Shown piece by piece: positions 1 through 12,100 of a stretch of DNA of 64,000 bases. The stretch covers positions 21,716,414 through 21,780,413 of the forward strand of contig OX438749.1 in NCBI GenBank assembly GCA_949316235.1, in the 5' to 3' direction. A model generated the notes under the pieces. That model searched no databases. It was not told the origin of the DNA and worked only from the letters and a program-made list of their open reading frames with translations. Within the stretch, counting starts at the first letter, position 1; each line of letters opens with the position of its first letter. Position numbers and translations under genes: made by a program. This stretch comes from Oegoconia quadripuncta (Eukaryota; Arthropoda; Insecta; Lepidoptera; Autostichidae).

Positions 1-2
1 AA

Positions 3-443
3 TGCAGACCTTTCGACCTACTGACTGGGCACTTCGATCCCCGAGACGCCCTTGACATTGACTTCACAGAGCATTTATTGCAGCAGTATGTTCAAACCCA
101 TAGGGATCAAATGAAGAAAGTTTATGACATTATAAACGAATCATCCCTTGCTAACCGAACCACCATTATAGAGAATAGAAATAAAGACAGGGAACCCGAG
201 GTAGAATATGCACCCCAACAACAGATATTCATTAAAAATCCCTTCGCCAGCCGCCAAAAAATTGCACCACGCTACACACAGGATACCGTGTTAGCTGACC
301 TACCCACACATATCTACACGTCTAAAAAACGTGGTCCTGTTGCTAAATCGCGATTAAAGAGAATTCCTAAATCTGCTAACTTGTTACAGGATTCTGCTAT
401 CACTGACCGTCCGCATGACGCAGCCTCAGGAAATAAAACTTGA
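3..443 (+). mobile_element. pol: Errantivirus-type pol polyprotein, C-terminal end (partial)
   Basis: The frame is open from the left edge to a stop at 441-443. The C-terminal part carries the pattern seen at the end of integrase in gypsy/errantivirus pol: a basic 'KIAPRY' stretch, then 'DLPTHIYT', then 'GPVAKSRLKRIPK'. In these elements this tail follows the catalytic core and helps bind DNA. It overlaps the env frame by 29 bases, as is usual for pol/env junctions in this group. The protease, reverse transcriptase and integrase core would lie left of the window. The family call rests on motif memory, not a search. Confidence 0.75.
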
Positions 444-1287
444 AACGTTGGCTGACGGGCCAGGACTATTGCCGTATAAACTTGGACTGACGAGACTAAC
501 CACTCACTACCATACATTTCTACAGTACATACAACTGAAGGACGTCGAAGACAAAGTCAACATGTTACAGACCCAATTACAGAGCTACAGGACTCGACTC
601 AGGAATGAAACCTATATCCTATACGAGCTTCAGATAGAATACCTAACTAACAAACTTGGCAGAGTAGTAAACCAACTCAAAACCCTAGAACCCAATCGGG
701 CTAAAAGAGGTCTTGTAGATGGCCTTGGCTCTGTAATAAAGAGCGTCACCGGAAATTTAGATTATTCTGACGCTATAAAATATAATGACGCAATTAGAAC
801 CCTTCAAAGTAACCAAGATAAAATCGTGTCCGATGTGAATAGCCACATCAGTCTCAGTAAAGAGTGGATGTCCAGACATAGCAATGTCTTATCCCAAATA
901 GTTGAAAATCAGTCTAAAATTAATACAACCTTAGAGTTAATATTAGATAAGGATGCCTATAGGGAGGATAGCTTAATAAAATATGCAAAATTTGCTCAGC
1001 TTCTAGGAATAATAGGTGAAAACATAGAAGATTTAATGGAAGAATTAATTAGGGTAGAAAATTCGCTAGCTTTTATACGTGCTTCGAGTACGCATCACTC
1101 AATGATAGACATAGACGTATTAAAGTCAATGATAGATAAATTAAAAACCATATATAATAGAGATCAAATTCTGGACCTAGAATTAAGAGAATATTACGAC
1201 ATCATAAAACCAGGCTCCTATTATACGGAAAAGCAGATAGTCATAATTCTTAGATTTCCTATAGTTACCGGAGATATATGTATATGA
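415..1287 (+). mobile_element. env: Errantivirus F-type envelope gene, 5' part (frame-broken)
   Basis: This 290-codon frame begins inside the end of pol. It has a dibasic RAKR furin-type site at bases 697-708 (residues 95-98), followed by a glycine-rich stretch that looks like a fusion peptide. That layout is typical of the F-like envelope proteins of insect errantiviruses and related baculovirus fusion proteins. Long helical stretches follow. No signal peptide is visible at the start; env of this group is often made from a spliced RNA, so the leader may be encoded upstream. The frame stops at 1287 and the gene continues in another frame, so this copy is frameshifted and probably cannot make a full envelope. 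Confidence 0.75.
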
Positions 1288-1375
1288 CCTTTACAGATTA
1301 TCCATAGTACCCAATAAGAACCAACAAGCCCTTATCCCCACCTATCCTTTTATAGCAACCAACGAGAAGTCGTTC

Positions 1376-2107
1376 GTGTACATAGAGGCAGAATGCCCGA
1401 AGTTAAGTACTCTGTATCTCTGCGAAAAAGAAATAACTCACCAAGTTCGAACGAAGTCTGACTGCGTACACGAGCTCATCAACAATCAAGCGCTACTGGA
1501 AGAATCCTGCCACTTTACAACAGTTACCTCATCGAAAGAAGCAATGGAAAAGCTCGACGACCAGCACTACACATTGTACTTCCCACATCCAACGAAGGTA
1601 CAGCTAGCCTGTGGCAGAGAAGATTTTATCTTACTGCAAGGAAGTCATCTCGCCACCATACCTGTTAACTGCTATCTGCGTACTACTGAATTTACTATTA
1701 TCAATGACGATGACGAGATCAAAGGCCAGCCGCTGAAATTAATGAAGATCCCCTACGATGAGGAGAAGCAAGCCGCTATTTCACATCACATTAGTCTCAA
1801 CTCCATCGACCTGCAAGGACTCCACAGCATCCAGGATAAGATCATGCTTGAAGCTCCCTTACAAGCCGACCAAGTACACTCCGATGTATTATATCATACA
1901 ACCATACCCCTTTATGTCATAATACTAAGTGCAGGGGTACTCTCTATCATCATGTTACACCGCCGATACAAGACTTGGAACTGCAAAAAAGGAGAAGATC
2001 CTGCACCATCCACTTCTAAGCATATATACGCTCTGCCTGGAAAGCAACGGGAACCCAAACCCCGGGAATCAATCCCAGCAACATTTTCATTAAACGTCCT
2101 GAAATAG
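1376..2107 (+). pseudogene. env: Errantivirus envelope gene, 3' part, out of frame with the 5' part
   Basis: This 243-codon frame carries the cysteine-bearing ectodomain remainder (for example CPKLSTLYLCEKE and later cysteines). It then has a hydrophobic membrane anchor near bases 1905-1960 (residues about 177-194), a short basic cytoplasmic tail and a stop at 2105-2107. The frame is open upstream of its first ATG, back to near the stop of the 5' part, so a small indel near 1275-1287 separates the two halves. Together they give the size and order expected of an insect retroviral envelope. The break means this copy is defective unless it arose as a sequencing error. Confidence 0.7.
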
Positions 2108-2117
2108 TTGCTGGTCT

Positions 2118-2128
2118 GAGGGTGGAGG
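2118..2128 (+). promoter_or_regulatory. Polypurine tract of the LTR element
   Basis: A purine-rich run (gagggtggagg, one T) lies 11 bases after the env stop and directly before the presumed LTR start AGTTACG. In retroelements this tract primes plus-strand DNA synthesis, and its position here fits that role. Confidence 0.6.
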
Positions 2129-2399
2129 AGTTACGCATAGCGGCACAAGGAAGATCGCCAATCCAGCAATAACCCCAATACATTCAACGACGCACGAGGC
2201 GCTGACGCTGCGAAATGTGAAGTGTCGACGGCACTCAGCAGAGCCGCCAAATTTCCACTATTGATTCATTCCGTATTCTTACTTCGAATTGGCAACTAGG
2301 TTAATTAGGCATTATAAGTATTTTTGTAATTTCTTTTAATTAAATTTATCCAAGTAATTTTGGTTTTTTTTCGGACCTCCGACCGCAGCGTACGTAATT
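2129..2399 (+). repeat. Probable 3' LTR of the errantivirus-type element
   Basis: The segment begins AGTTACG and ends CGTAATT, an imperfect inverted terminal repeat of the form usual for errantivirus LTRs (AGT...AYT). It follows the polypurine tract immediately and is 271 bp long. The right boundary is less sure, because another GTAATT occurs at 2354-2359. The 5' LTR and the left target-site copy are outside the window, so LTR identity and age cannot be judged. Confidence 0.5.
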
Positions 2400-2978
2400 A
2401 ATGTATTCCGTATTTGTTTACTTGTAATTAAGTTTACTTAATTGATTGAAATCAAGTGCTACTGATCTGTGTATGGGTGAATTTAAATCTAATATATTGT
2501 GGGGGGGGGGGGGGGGGTGCATGTGTACGTGCGTGCTGTTTGACCTCTATTTTACTGTGGTAAGTAGTTTTTCAGTGTCATCATAACTGAGAGTTTTTAG
2601 CCAAGAACTCAACCTGTGTTTGCATTCATATCTGTTCAGCGGATGTATATTCAACAATTTATTAATTTTGCAGTAGTTCCAAGGAATTTATAAAATTTTT
2701 GAGCAAACGATGTCCTAACTTGCGCTCTGGATCCAGACGCCACAACTATCCTACGCCGACCGACCGATAAAAACAAGTTACACTGAAAATGAACATGAAA
2801 ACTTTGTGTGGAGTTTGGGTTATGGTTATGGGGAATTTCAATATAATTTAATTCCTTGATGTCCATAAATATAATTTAATTTATTTTACGCTCTAGGAAT
2901 TCCCTAACACTTGGAATAAAGCATTCTGTTATGTGTTATAAATGTTAAGATGTGTGAAATATTGACTATTTCTCCCAG
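2400..2978. other. Intron sequence upstream of the first visible dynein exon
   Basis: AT-rich DNA between the LTR and the first dynein exon. It includes a run of about 17 G at 2501-2517 followed by a TG-rich patch. No gene or recognised repeat was seen. It should be the 3' part of a dynein intron whose 5' part lies left of the window, with the LTR element inserted in it. Confidence 0.5.
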
Positions 2979-3147
2979 GACTCTCATGAGTGCTCTGAAG
3001 CTGAACCTGGGCGGAGCGCCGGAAGGACCAGCCGGCACCGGCAAAACTGAGACCACTAAGGATCTTGCGAAGGCCGTAGCGAAGAAGTGCGTCGTCTTCA
3101 ACTGCAGCGATGGTTTGGATTATAAGGCACTGGGGAAGTTCTTTAAG
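2979..3147 (+). CDS. Dynein heavy chain exon 1 (in window): AAA1 P-loop
   Basis: Acceptor tctcccag, donor gtaagt. Starts at the third base of a codon and ends in phase 0 (residues 1-56). Contains [19 protein letters not shown], the AAA1 Walker A of dyneins. AAA1 is the main ATPase site that drives the power stroke. Confidence 0.93.
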
Positions 3148-6100
3148 GTAAGTTGCTGGTTACCAGCGTGGTCAATTTTTTTAGATAATCTTTACCACAG
3201 ACATATATTGGATTAGATTAGCAAAGACCATGGCAAACGTACCATGATCAAATCAGGGACGTCTTAAAGAAAGGTCAAGTCAAGAGTACCCTAAACCGAC
3301 GAGTATGTATGAACAATCTTTTGACAGTGAATATAGCAAAAGAGGTGTGTCAGGATCGTAGCAAGTGGAAGTCTGTGGTCTCTGCCTACCCCTACGGGAA
3401 ATAGGCGTGAATTTGTGTATGTATGGTGACTATAGTTTACCCGGAAGCCTCCAAATACGTTGAAGATGTATTTGGAGGACTAGCTACTTTACATCAAACA
3501 GCTGAATCGCAACATTGCTATCAACATTGCTGTTTAGGGGCAAACTTAGTGGAGGTGCCACGCGGAAAATTAAGAGGGTGCTACTACCATCCTAACCGAA
3601 TTTTATCCCTATACCCCGCTGGGAGTCGAACTCACGATCTTCGTTTCGTAGACAATGTCGTTTACATTAAATCACGGACGTGGTATCACTTATTCTGATA
3701 TCTCTATTGTCAGGGCTTAGCTCAATCCGGCGCGTGGGCGTGCTTCGACGAGTTCAACCGCATCGAGCTGGAGGTGCTCTCCGTGGTGGCGCAGCAGATC
3801 CTCTCCATCCAGCTCGCCATCCTCAGGCGGGAGAAACGATTCGTATTCGAGGGCACTGAGATCAGTCTCAACCCCACATGCTCCGTGTTCATTACTATGA
3901 ACCCTGGGTAAGTGAAGCTATTATATCAGCAGGATTCACCTGTAGTCTCTATACAATTGCACAAGATCATCATATATTGGGTCTTTACCTATGAAATTGG
4001 AGGTTTTTTTCTTCGTTAATCATATGTACCAATTCCTGCGATTTTCAAAGCTATATCCAAATTTGTTTTTTATTTGGAAAATGGAATATTATTTTAAGGT
4101 ATAAAAAAAAAATTGAACAGAGCTCTTTTCATGTGCTTCCCATAATCATTTCTTAGATTCGCTGAAACTTTTATAAAGCGGTTACTTTTAAAAATTAACG
4201 CTGCCTAACTTAACTAACCTAACTTAATGTTATCCGATAATACACACAAAGTTTAGCTAAACTTGGATTTGCCGTTCTCAAAAAAAAACAAAAATGTTTG
4301 TATGGAGAAAACAGTCTTAATGAAATTATCTTTTTTTTTTTTTAAATCTTTTTTATCTTTTATCTTTATTTGCTCACCAAAATCTATCCAAAATGTAAAT
4401 GTACAATTCTTCATACAAACCGCCAATTTCATAGGTAAAGGACCTAATGTTTTAAGTGTACCCTGTGTATACAAAATAAACCATTTTTGACTGACTAAAA
4501 AAAGCCTTGTTTCATATCGTTGTCAGCTACGCGGGTCGTACGGAGCTGCCTGACAATCTGAAGGTGCTATTCCGCACGGTCGCCATGATGGTGCCGGACT
4601 ACGCCATGATAGGAGAGATCACTCTCTACTCCAACGGGTTCGTCAACGCGGGCCCGTGAGTACCGTTATATTACTATTTATTTATTTATTTATTCAAGAA
4701 ACCAACAGCTTTCTTAATAGTAGGTACAATGTAACAAGTAATACATAAATATAGCCAATAACAGGTTTCGATATATTACTTCACATTAATACTATTTTAT
4801 TATTTGAATAGTTCCGTGATTTTAAACTGACTTTATAGCAGAAGCATAACAACTTACAAGAAAATATTAAAGTAATACTTGCTATATTGCTATTGCTATA
4901 TGCTTGCTATTAAAAAATACTATTACTTATAAATTACTGTGTACACCTGCAAAGGTAGGGTTTGGTGAATCAAAAAATGCTACAACTGCAAATATAAAAC
5001 CTAAACGCCATGCACAATAACGATTTCATTTAATTTTTTTATAAAGAAGAAGAAAACCCTCGAGACCCTCGAGCAACCCTTGTGTTAAAAGACATATATT
5101 CGATATGGCTGGACCGCTCACCATCAAACATGGCTGAGAACCATCAGAAAAGAAATTCGTTTGCGATTCGATTCAGTCGTTTTGCCGCTACTCTGCCTCA
5201 AACACACACAACCTACAAAACCTACCAAAGTATATTATGATGAAAAACGGAGGAATCTCTGACGCCCAAGCCACAGATTTATTTCTAGTATGAATTTCAG
5301 GGAAACTATTTAGAAAAAAAATATTTAAACATCTAATTATAATTTAACCTTATGATATGTACCACCAAATGGCTTTAAATCAATAAAGATTTTTGTTATT
5401 ATTATTAAAATACTACTAACCCTGTCCGCGTCGGTGACTCAGCGGTTAACCCGCGTTCTCCCAATTTAGGAGGTCCGGATTCGATTCCCAGGCAGGCCAT
5501 GTACCAATGAGTTTTTAAATTTAATTACTTATGTGCATCCGACTGCTCTTAAACGGTGAAGGAAGATATCGTGTAGAAACCTGCATGCCTGAGAAATAAA
5601 AATTGTAAGGCATGTGAAGTCCCCAATCCGCATTGAGCCAGCGTGGTGAACTATGGCCCATACTCCGTCATTATACGAGGAAAGGCCTATATCCCTGCAG
5701 TGAGATGTTTACGGGCTGAGATGATGAACTTTGTCCGCAGTCTAGCCCGTAAGATCGTGCAAGCATACAAGCTGTGCTCGGAGCAGCTGTCGTCGCAGAA
5801 CCACTACGACTACGGCATGCGCGCCGTCAAGTCCGTGTTGCTAGCTTCAGGCGCACTGAAGAAGAACTATCCGGAGAAGAACGAGTCGCAGCTCGTGCTG
5901 AGGGCCATCATTGACGTCAACATGCCCAAGTTTCTGTCGCAGGTATGACAAACGAGCAGCTCAACTGGTGTTGAGTGACTATAACTATTGCCCCCAATCC
6001 TGTAATCCAGAGATAAGGTCGCTACTTTCGACCTTAAGATCCCTTAGGTTGTCACATTGAAGACAAACCACGAATACTAATTATGAAGATAATTTGACCA

Positions 6101-9100
6101 CAATGTCACCTGGTGGAAAGTATAATGTAGCTACTTCTTTTCGAGTTCAGGGCAACAAACTTTATTGGTTCAAAACCTAGTCACAGTAACAGCACTGTCT
6201 GTAGCGTTAAGGAGGTTGTCATACGTGCAGCTGTCAGGACACGCCGAGTAAGGTATAAGTGATGATGAAGGGTAATGCTTAGGGTAGACTCCGCACTCGC
6301 AACGATCATCTCCAGCATTGGAGAAACCGCATAATGTAGCTCAAGCTGAAGCTCTTGATCCCAGTAATGTAGTTGAAGCTCGTGATCCCAGTAAAGGTCT
6401 ATTCATCCTAGATTTGCAGATCTCAATATTGTACCTACGCTGGCAGGGGAATGGCTGTCTCCCACGTCCTACCCAAATTCAGGTCAGTCATGTGTAGAAA
6501 AGCGAGTTGCAGGAGGGTACGTTACACTGGTGGTCTTGGTTATTTTTTTTTTATGCACGACGGGTTCGTACTTCACCTATTGAGGACAAGTACGAACGAG
6601 GTGTGATTGCACACCTGATGTTAAGTGAAGATGAGGTCGAAGGTGGAACTGTACTGATCCGGAAACCCCAACACATTTGGGGGACTGGCTGTCTTATCTC
6701 TGACAACCGGAACACAACAATGCTATTAACATTGCTGCTTGGCGGCAGATTTAGATAAGATGGTGGTAGCTAGCCAGGCGGACATTTAAAGTGCCCTACC
6801 ACCAACCATTGAAGGCAGATGCTATGATGTCCAGCACAGCACATCCTATTTATATGATTATTTATTTTATTTTACGAATATAGAAAAGCATTACAAGCAA
6901 CTATGTAATTAGACATTACCTCTGCAGTTGCCTAAACTCCTACTATGTGAACAGGACGTGCCCCTATTCGCGGGCATCTACTCTGACCTGTTCCCCGGCA
7001 TCGAGGTCCCCCAGCCGGACCGCAACGAGCTGCTGCGCTGCATCAACAAGGACCTGGAGAAGAGGAACCTGCAGGCCACTGAGTGGTATCTCGAGAAGAT
7101 CATACAGGTATCGTTGGGTTAATGCAATCTGTCTAAACTCACAAGATTTGCTGGAAACAGCGTGAAATTACTATTTTTTTTAATACTACCCGTATGTAGT
7201 TAGTACGGGTGGAATTCGCACTAAGCAGTTCGACTTTTCATTCATAATGCGAACAGCCAAGGCATGGAACTCCCTTCCGGCGTCAGTCTTTGCTGAATCC
7301 TACAACCTTGGGATCTTCAAGAGCAGGGTGAATAGGCATCTACTGATGACGCGTGCTTCATCTTCGGCCACATCGTCACATCCCATCAGGTGAGATTGTG
7401 GTCAAACGCGTATCCAGTTAATCATAAAAAAAAACCACCGTGCTGCAATCAGGTTCGGAAAGTATGCATTCAAAAAAATCAGAAATTTAACAGACGTTCA
7501 TACCGCAAGACTGGTTTATTTTAGCTATTTCCAAGCTTGATGTCATATGGCATATTATTGTGGGGAAACGCTGCTGACATACATATCATTTTTGTTCTGC
7601 AGAAGCGTGCTATTCGTGCCATTTATATTTTAGGACCTAGAGTGTCTCTTAGAGATAAGTTTAAGGAAATTAATATCTTAACAATGGCATCTCAATACAT
7701 TTATGAGAATTTGTTATATGCAAAAAAAATATAACCTTATTCGCTAAAAATAGTGATAGGCACAATGTTAATACAAGGAATAAGAACCAGTTATCTGTTT
7801 ATGTTAGCCGACTTCACAAAGTTAGTAAATCCTTCAAAGGGCAATGTTTACGCTTTTATAATAAGGTTCCAGTAGACATTCAAAATTTGCCTTTAAATAA
7901 ATTTAAAGCAATCATAAAACAGAAATTATTAACAAAAGGCTATTTATTATAAAATGACTATTTGAATGATAAGCAAGCATGGACATAGCTGTCTTATTAT
8001 TCATGTAATTATCAAATCGCAACCTATAATCTGTTTAAAAGAGCAACCCTAGGTTTCTTGCTCGTTCTTCTCTGGGGAGTCAGCTTTGTGAATGAGCAGT
8101 AAATTTAAAATTAAAATATAATGTAACATTAATATTAATGGTAGTGACGTTTTCAAGTGATAATTTTATCCTATGAAATAAAATATTTTGATTTGATTTG
8201 ATTTGAAAGGTCGGAGGAATAACACGGCAGCGCCCGCCTCTATGTATTGTATTTGTAACATAAAGAAATAGATGTTGTATTTGTATTGTAAGGATAATAT
8301 AGACGGACTCAGTGTAAACGGACGTGTCGATTATTTAATAAAAATAATATTAATCACGTACGGAAGCGTATGTGACCTAGTTACCCAGTTTGCATGCGTT
8401 CTATGTGAATAGTGAATAATTTGTTAGAATGTGCAGTGAATAACTGTCTATTCAATATATAAAAATGGAAGACAGTCCCTTTAACCGGAGTACCTTAATA
8501 CGCCGGAGCCCGCCATGCACGCCCGCGCCCACGCCCCCACCCCGTTGCCAATCGCCAAACCAAGTTGAAGAAGTAGGCCCTGAAATGGTGTCGACAGCTG
8601 AAATACAGAACTGGATGAAGACCATAGAACAGTGTTTGAACGAAGTGTGCTCTGTCTCAGCCGAAGGTAAATTAAATTCAGACCAGAAACTGAGAATTAG
8701 TAACTTGTGCCGAAAAGTGGGTCACGGAGCATCTCAAATGGCAGTGCAGTACCAGTCCCTTAAACAAAAAACCATTCAGGGCCATATTACTCTACAAGCC
8801 CTCAAAGATAAACAAGACCTATCTCAACGACTCCTAGACCTTAAAAATAGCATAGAAGAGTCCTCAAAACCTGACATCGGAACAGTTTCTTTCGCCGATA
8901 TGGTTAAAAAAAGCACTCATAATTTTGTTCAACCAAGCAATGTCCAGTCTATTGCAATTTATCCTAATGACAAGAAATCAAGCGAGGAGACCAAAAGCCT
9001 TGTACAAAAAATTATTAAACCTGGAAACATGAAGTTACACGTGAGAGGTTTGCGCAAGACACGAAACGGCGGCGTTATCATCAGCACAGAAACCAAAGAA

Positions 9101-12100
9101 GACATCGAAAAGTTGAAGCAGTCTGTGCAGCTAACAACCTCTGGCTTCACTATTGACGAGTCCCATAAACGCAAACCTAGAATTGTAATTATCGGAGTGC
9201 CTGCGACTATGCAAGAGACAGAGGTTTTCAGCTGCATATACCAACAAAACTTAGCCGAAAAGTTACATGATACCACATTTGAGGCATTTTTGACCTCCAT
9301 TAAGCTAAGCCACAAGTCAGGAAAGAGGGACGCCGAGACCTGTAATTATATTATAGAAGTACCAGCACATATACGGAAGGCTCTCATAACGACAGATAGA
9401 GTATTTATAAACTGGTCCTCATGTCCTGTGAGAGATTTTACTCTGGTCACCAGATGTTTTAAGTGTCAGCAATATGGACATGCAGCCAAGACATGTCGGG
9501 AAACTTCGGTCACCTGCGGCCACTGCGCCGATTTAGGTCACTCAGTTAAGGACTGTACGAAGAAAGCAGAGACACCAAAATGCGCAACGTGTTTGCACTT
9601 TAAAAAACCGTGCAATCATAAAACAGGTGATGCTGAATGCCCTGCCAAAAAAATGGCCGAAAAAAGATATATCAACACAATAGATTATGAAGGCGCCTAA
9701 GCGCGCCGGTCAGTTATCACGTATTTTTAGTCTTTATTTATTTATTTTCTTTTACTTATTCTACTTTTTTAATCATTATCATTATGGTTAATAATTTAAT
9801 TCGTGACTTAAGACAATTTCTCTGTATCCGAATCAAAACTGAGCGAGTTGTAAAACTGCAAACAATATCTTTCCTGCTTTAATAATACACTAACATTAAT
9901 AAACAAAATATACGAATCATTTTAAAGAATTTTGTCAATTCTGCAACTCTCCAACAAAGACTAGACGTAAACTGTGAAATTGTTGTTCTAACCGAGTATT
10001 GGCTGACTAAGCGTTCTAACTAGACTAGGCGTGACTAAACTAAGTAGCATTTAAGCATAGATTTACTCTGTATACCTACTTTATTTATAGATATCTAGTT
10101 TGTACCTACAGATGGTTATATTATTTTACTTTATAGAAGCCCTAGCTTCGCCTGAAACACAGGATTTTCCTAGTTCAGGCACTAGTGTTACAGTTGCAAT
10201 TAAGTATTATTATTTAGATTCTATGTTTCAATGTACCATTTGAATTAATAAATATATTTGATTTGATTTGATTTGATTCCAGATCTACGAAATGATGTTA
10301 GTCAGACACGGTTTTATGGTAGTAGGACCTCCCATGGGTGGTAAGACACAAGCGTACCAGTGCCTCGCCGACTCCCTCCGCGCTCTGCAGCTGATGAAGC
10401 CTCCTCCAAGACACAAGGAGTTCGGAGCCATCTACCGCATCATCAATCCCAAGGCGATCACAATGGGACAGCTATATGGCTGCTTCGATCCCGCCTCCCA
10501 CGAGTGGTCAGTATCTGTGACATCTGTCATAGATAGAAATATGCATAGTGTATTTTTTCTAATATTCGATTGGCAATATGAGTACTTGCTAACTGGAGTA
10601 AGTGAAACTCTGTTACCATACCAAATGGTCGCGGGTTCGAATCCCGCTAGGGGTATATGTTTGTATGATGAATACAGACATGTGTTCACGAGTTATGGAT
10701 GTTTTCATTTATAATAAGTATTTATTTACAAAAAAATAATGTATTTATGTAGTATATCAACCATTTATGGTATCTGTACGAGACAAGCACATACCTACAT
10801 ATAAGTAAGTACTTTAGTCACACGTCAGCCGCGATCGGCTAAGCAACTCTCTGTAACCCTATCAATTTAATTACCAATATACAGTCCTAAATTATTTTAT
10901 GTGGTTTAATTATAAAACCAGCGCCTCCCACACACACAACACAAGTCTATAGTTGCTTAATGTGGAACTAGATGGCATTGTGTGTATGTCCAAGGATATT
11001 TATATTCCAACGTCTGTAACGTTCCACCACCAGGTCGGACGGCATCCTGGCGATAGCGTTCCGCGAGTACGCGATGTCGATAACGCGCGACCGCAAGTGG
11101 ATCCTGTTCGACGGGCCAGTGGACGCCGTGTGGATTGAGAACATGAACACGGTGTTGGATGACAACAAGAAGCTTTGCCTCATGAGCGGTGAGATCATAC
11201 AGGTCAGCTGGTGATTCGTGGATACACTCACGAAATGATACCGAGAAAACAAATAAATGTAACTAATATTATAAATGCGATAGTTTGGATGTTCGATTGT
11301 TTGTTGCACAATCACGGCAAAACGGATGAACGGATTTGGGTGAAATTTGGTATGTGTATAGGTAGAACATACCCTGAATTATAGCATAGGAAATTTTTTA
11401 TGCCGATAAAGTAAGTAGTTCTAGTAGGCTTACAAATTTCCCTGATAAAGTTAAAGTCGGAGTCTCCCTGGGGAATCGAATCAGAAATGAGAAAATCCGC
11501 AGGAGAACCAAAGTGACCGATATAGATTAATAATAATAATGAATATTTCGGAGACTTACATCAGTCATAGTCATCTAGTCTAAACTAAGCAAAGCTGCTA
11601 AGGGTACTAGATAACGGATAAACATACATAAATATTTATATAAACATCCTTGACGCGGGAGTAAATATCATTGCACAAACACACAGCGCCATCTAGGTCC
11701 ACAGTAAGCATCTAGGCTTGTGTTATGGATACCAGATGCTTGATAAACTACACAAATACATTTTTTTTGTAATTAAATACATGTATAAATGAAAAACATC
11801 CATAACTCGGGATGTGTGTGTCTGTATTCATCATACAAACATATGCCCCTAGCGGGATTCGAATCCGCGACCATTTGGTATAGTAGCAGGGTTTCTAACC
11901 ACTACGCCAAACAGGTCGTCAAATGTTCGTGTATTCATCACACCAACATTTCGCCTCCATTGGTTTCATAAACAGGGTCACTATCCACCAACCGTTCGTC
12001 ATTTTATTTTAATGTAAATAATGTGTTTCGCAGATGACCAACAAAATGAACCTGGTATTCGAACCGGCGGACCTCGAGTTCGCTTCACCGGCCACGGTGT

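Noticed and set aside
2651..2866. 71-codon minus-strand ORF between the LTR and the first exon
   Set aside because: No domain, AT-rich context, no start or splice support.
8959..9315. 118-codon ORF on the minus strand
   Set aside because: Shadow of LINE ORF1 on the opposite strand.
10620..10660. tRNA-like sequences with good B-boxes (also at 11850, 18510, 25555, 28085, 45820, 51190 and 60040)
   Set aside because: They are heads of repeated SINE families with the same downstream bodies; none has a full cloverleaf with anticodon and acceptor stems, so none is called a tRNA gene.
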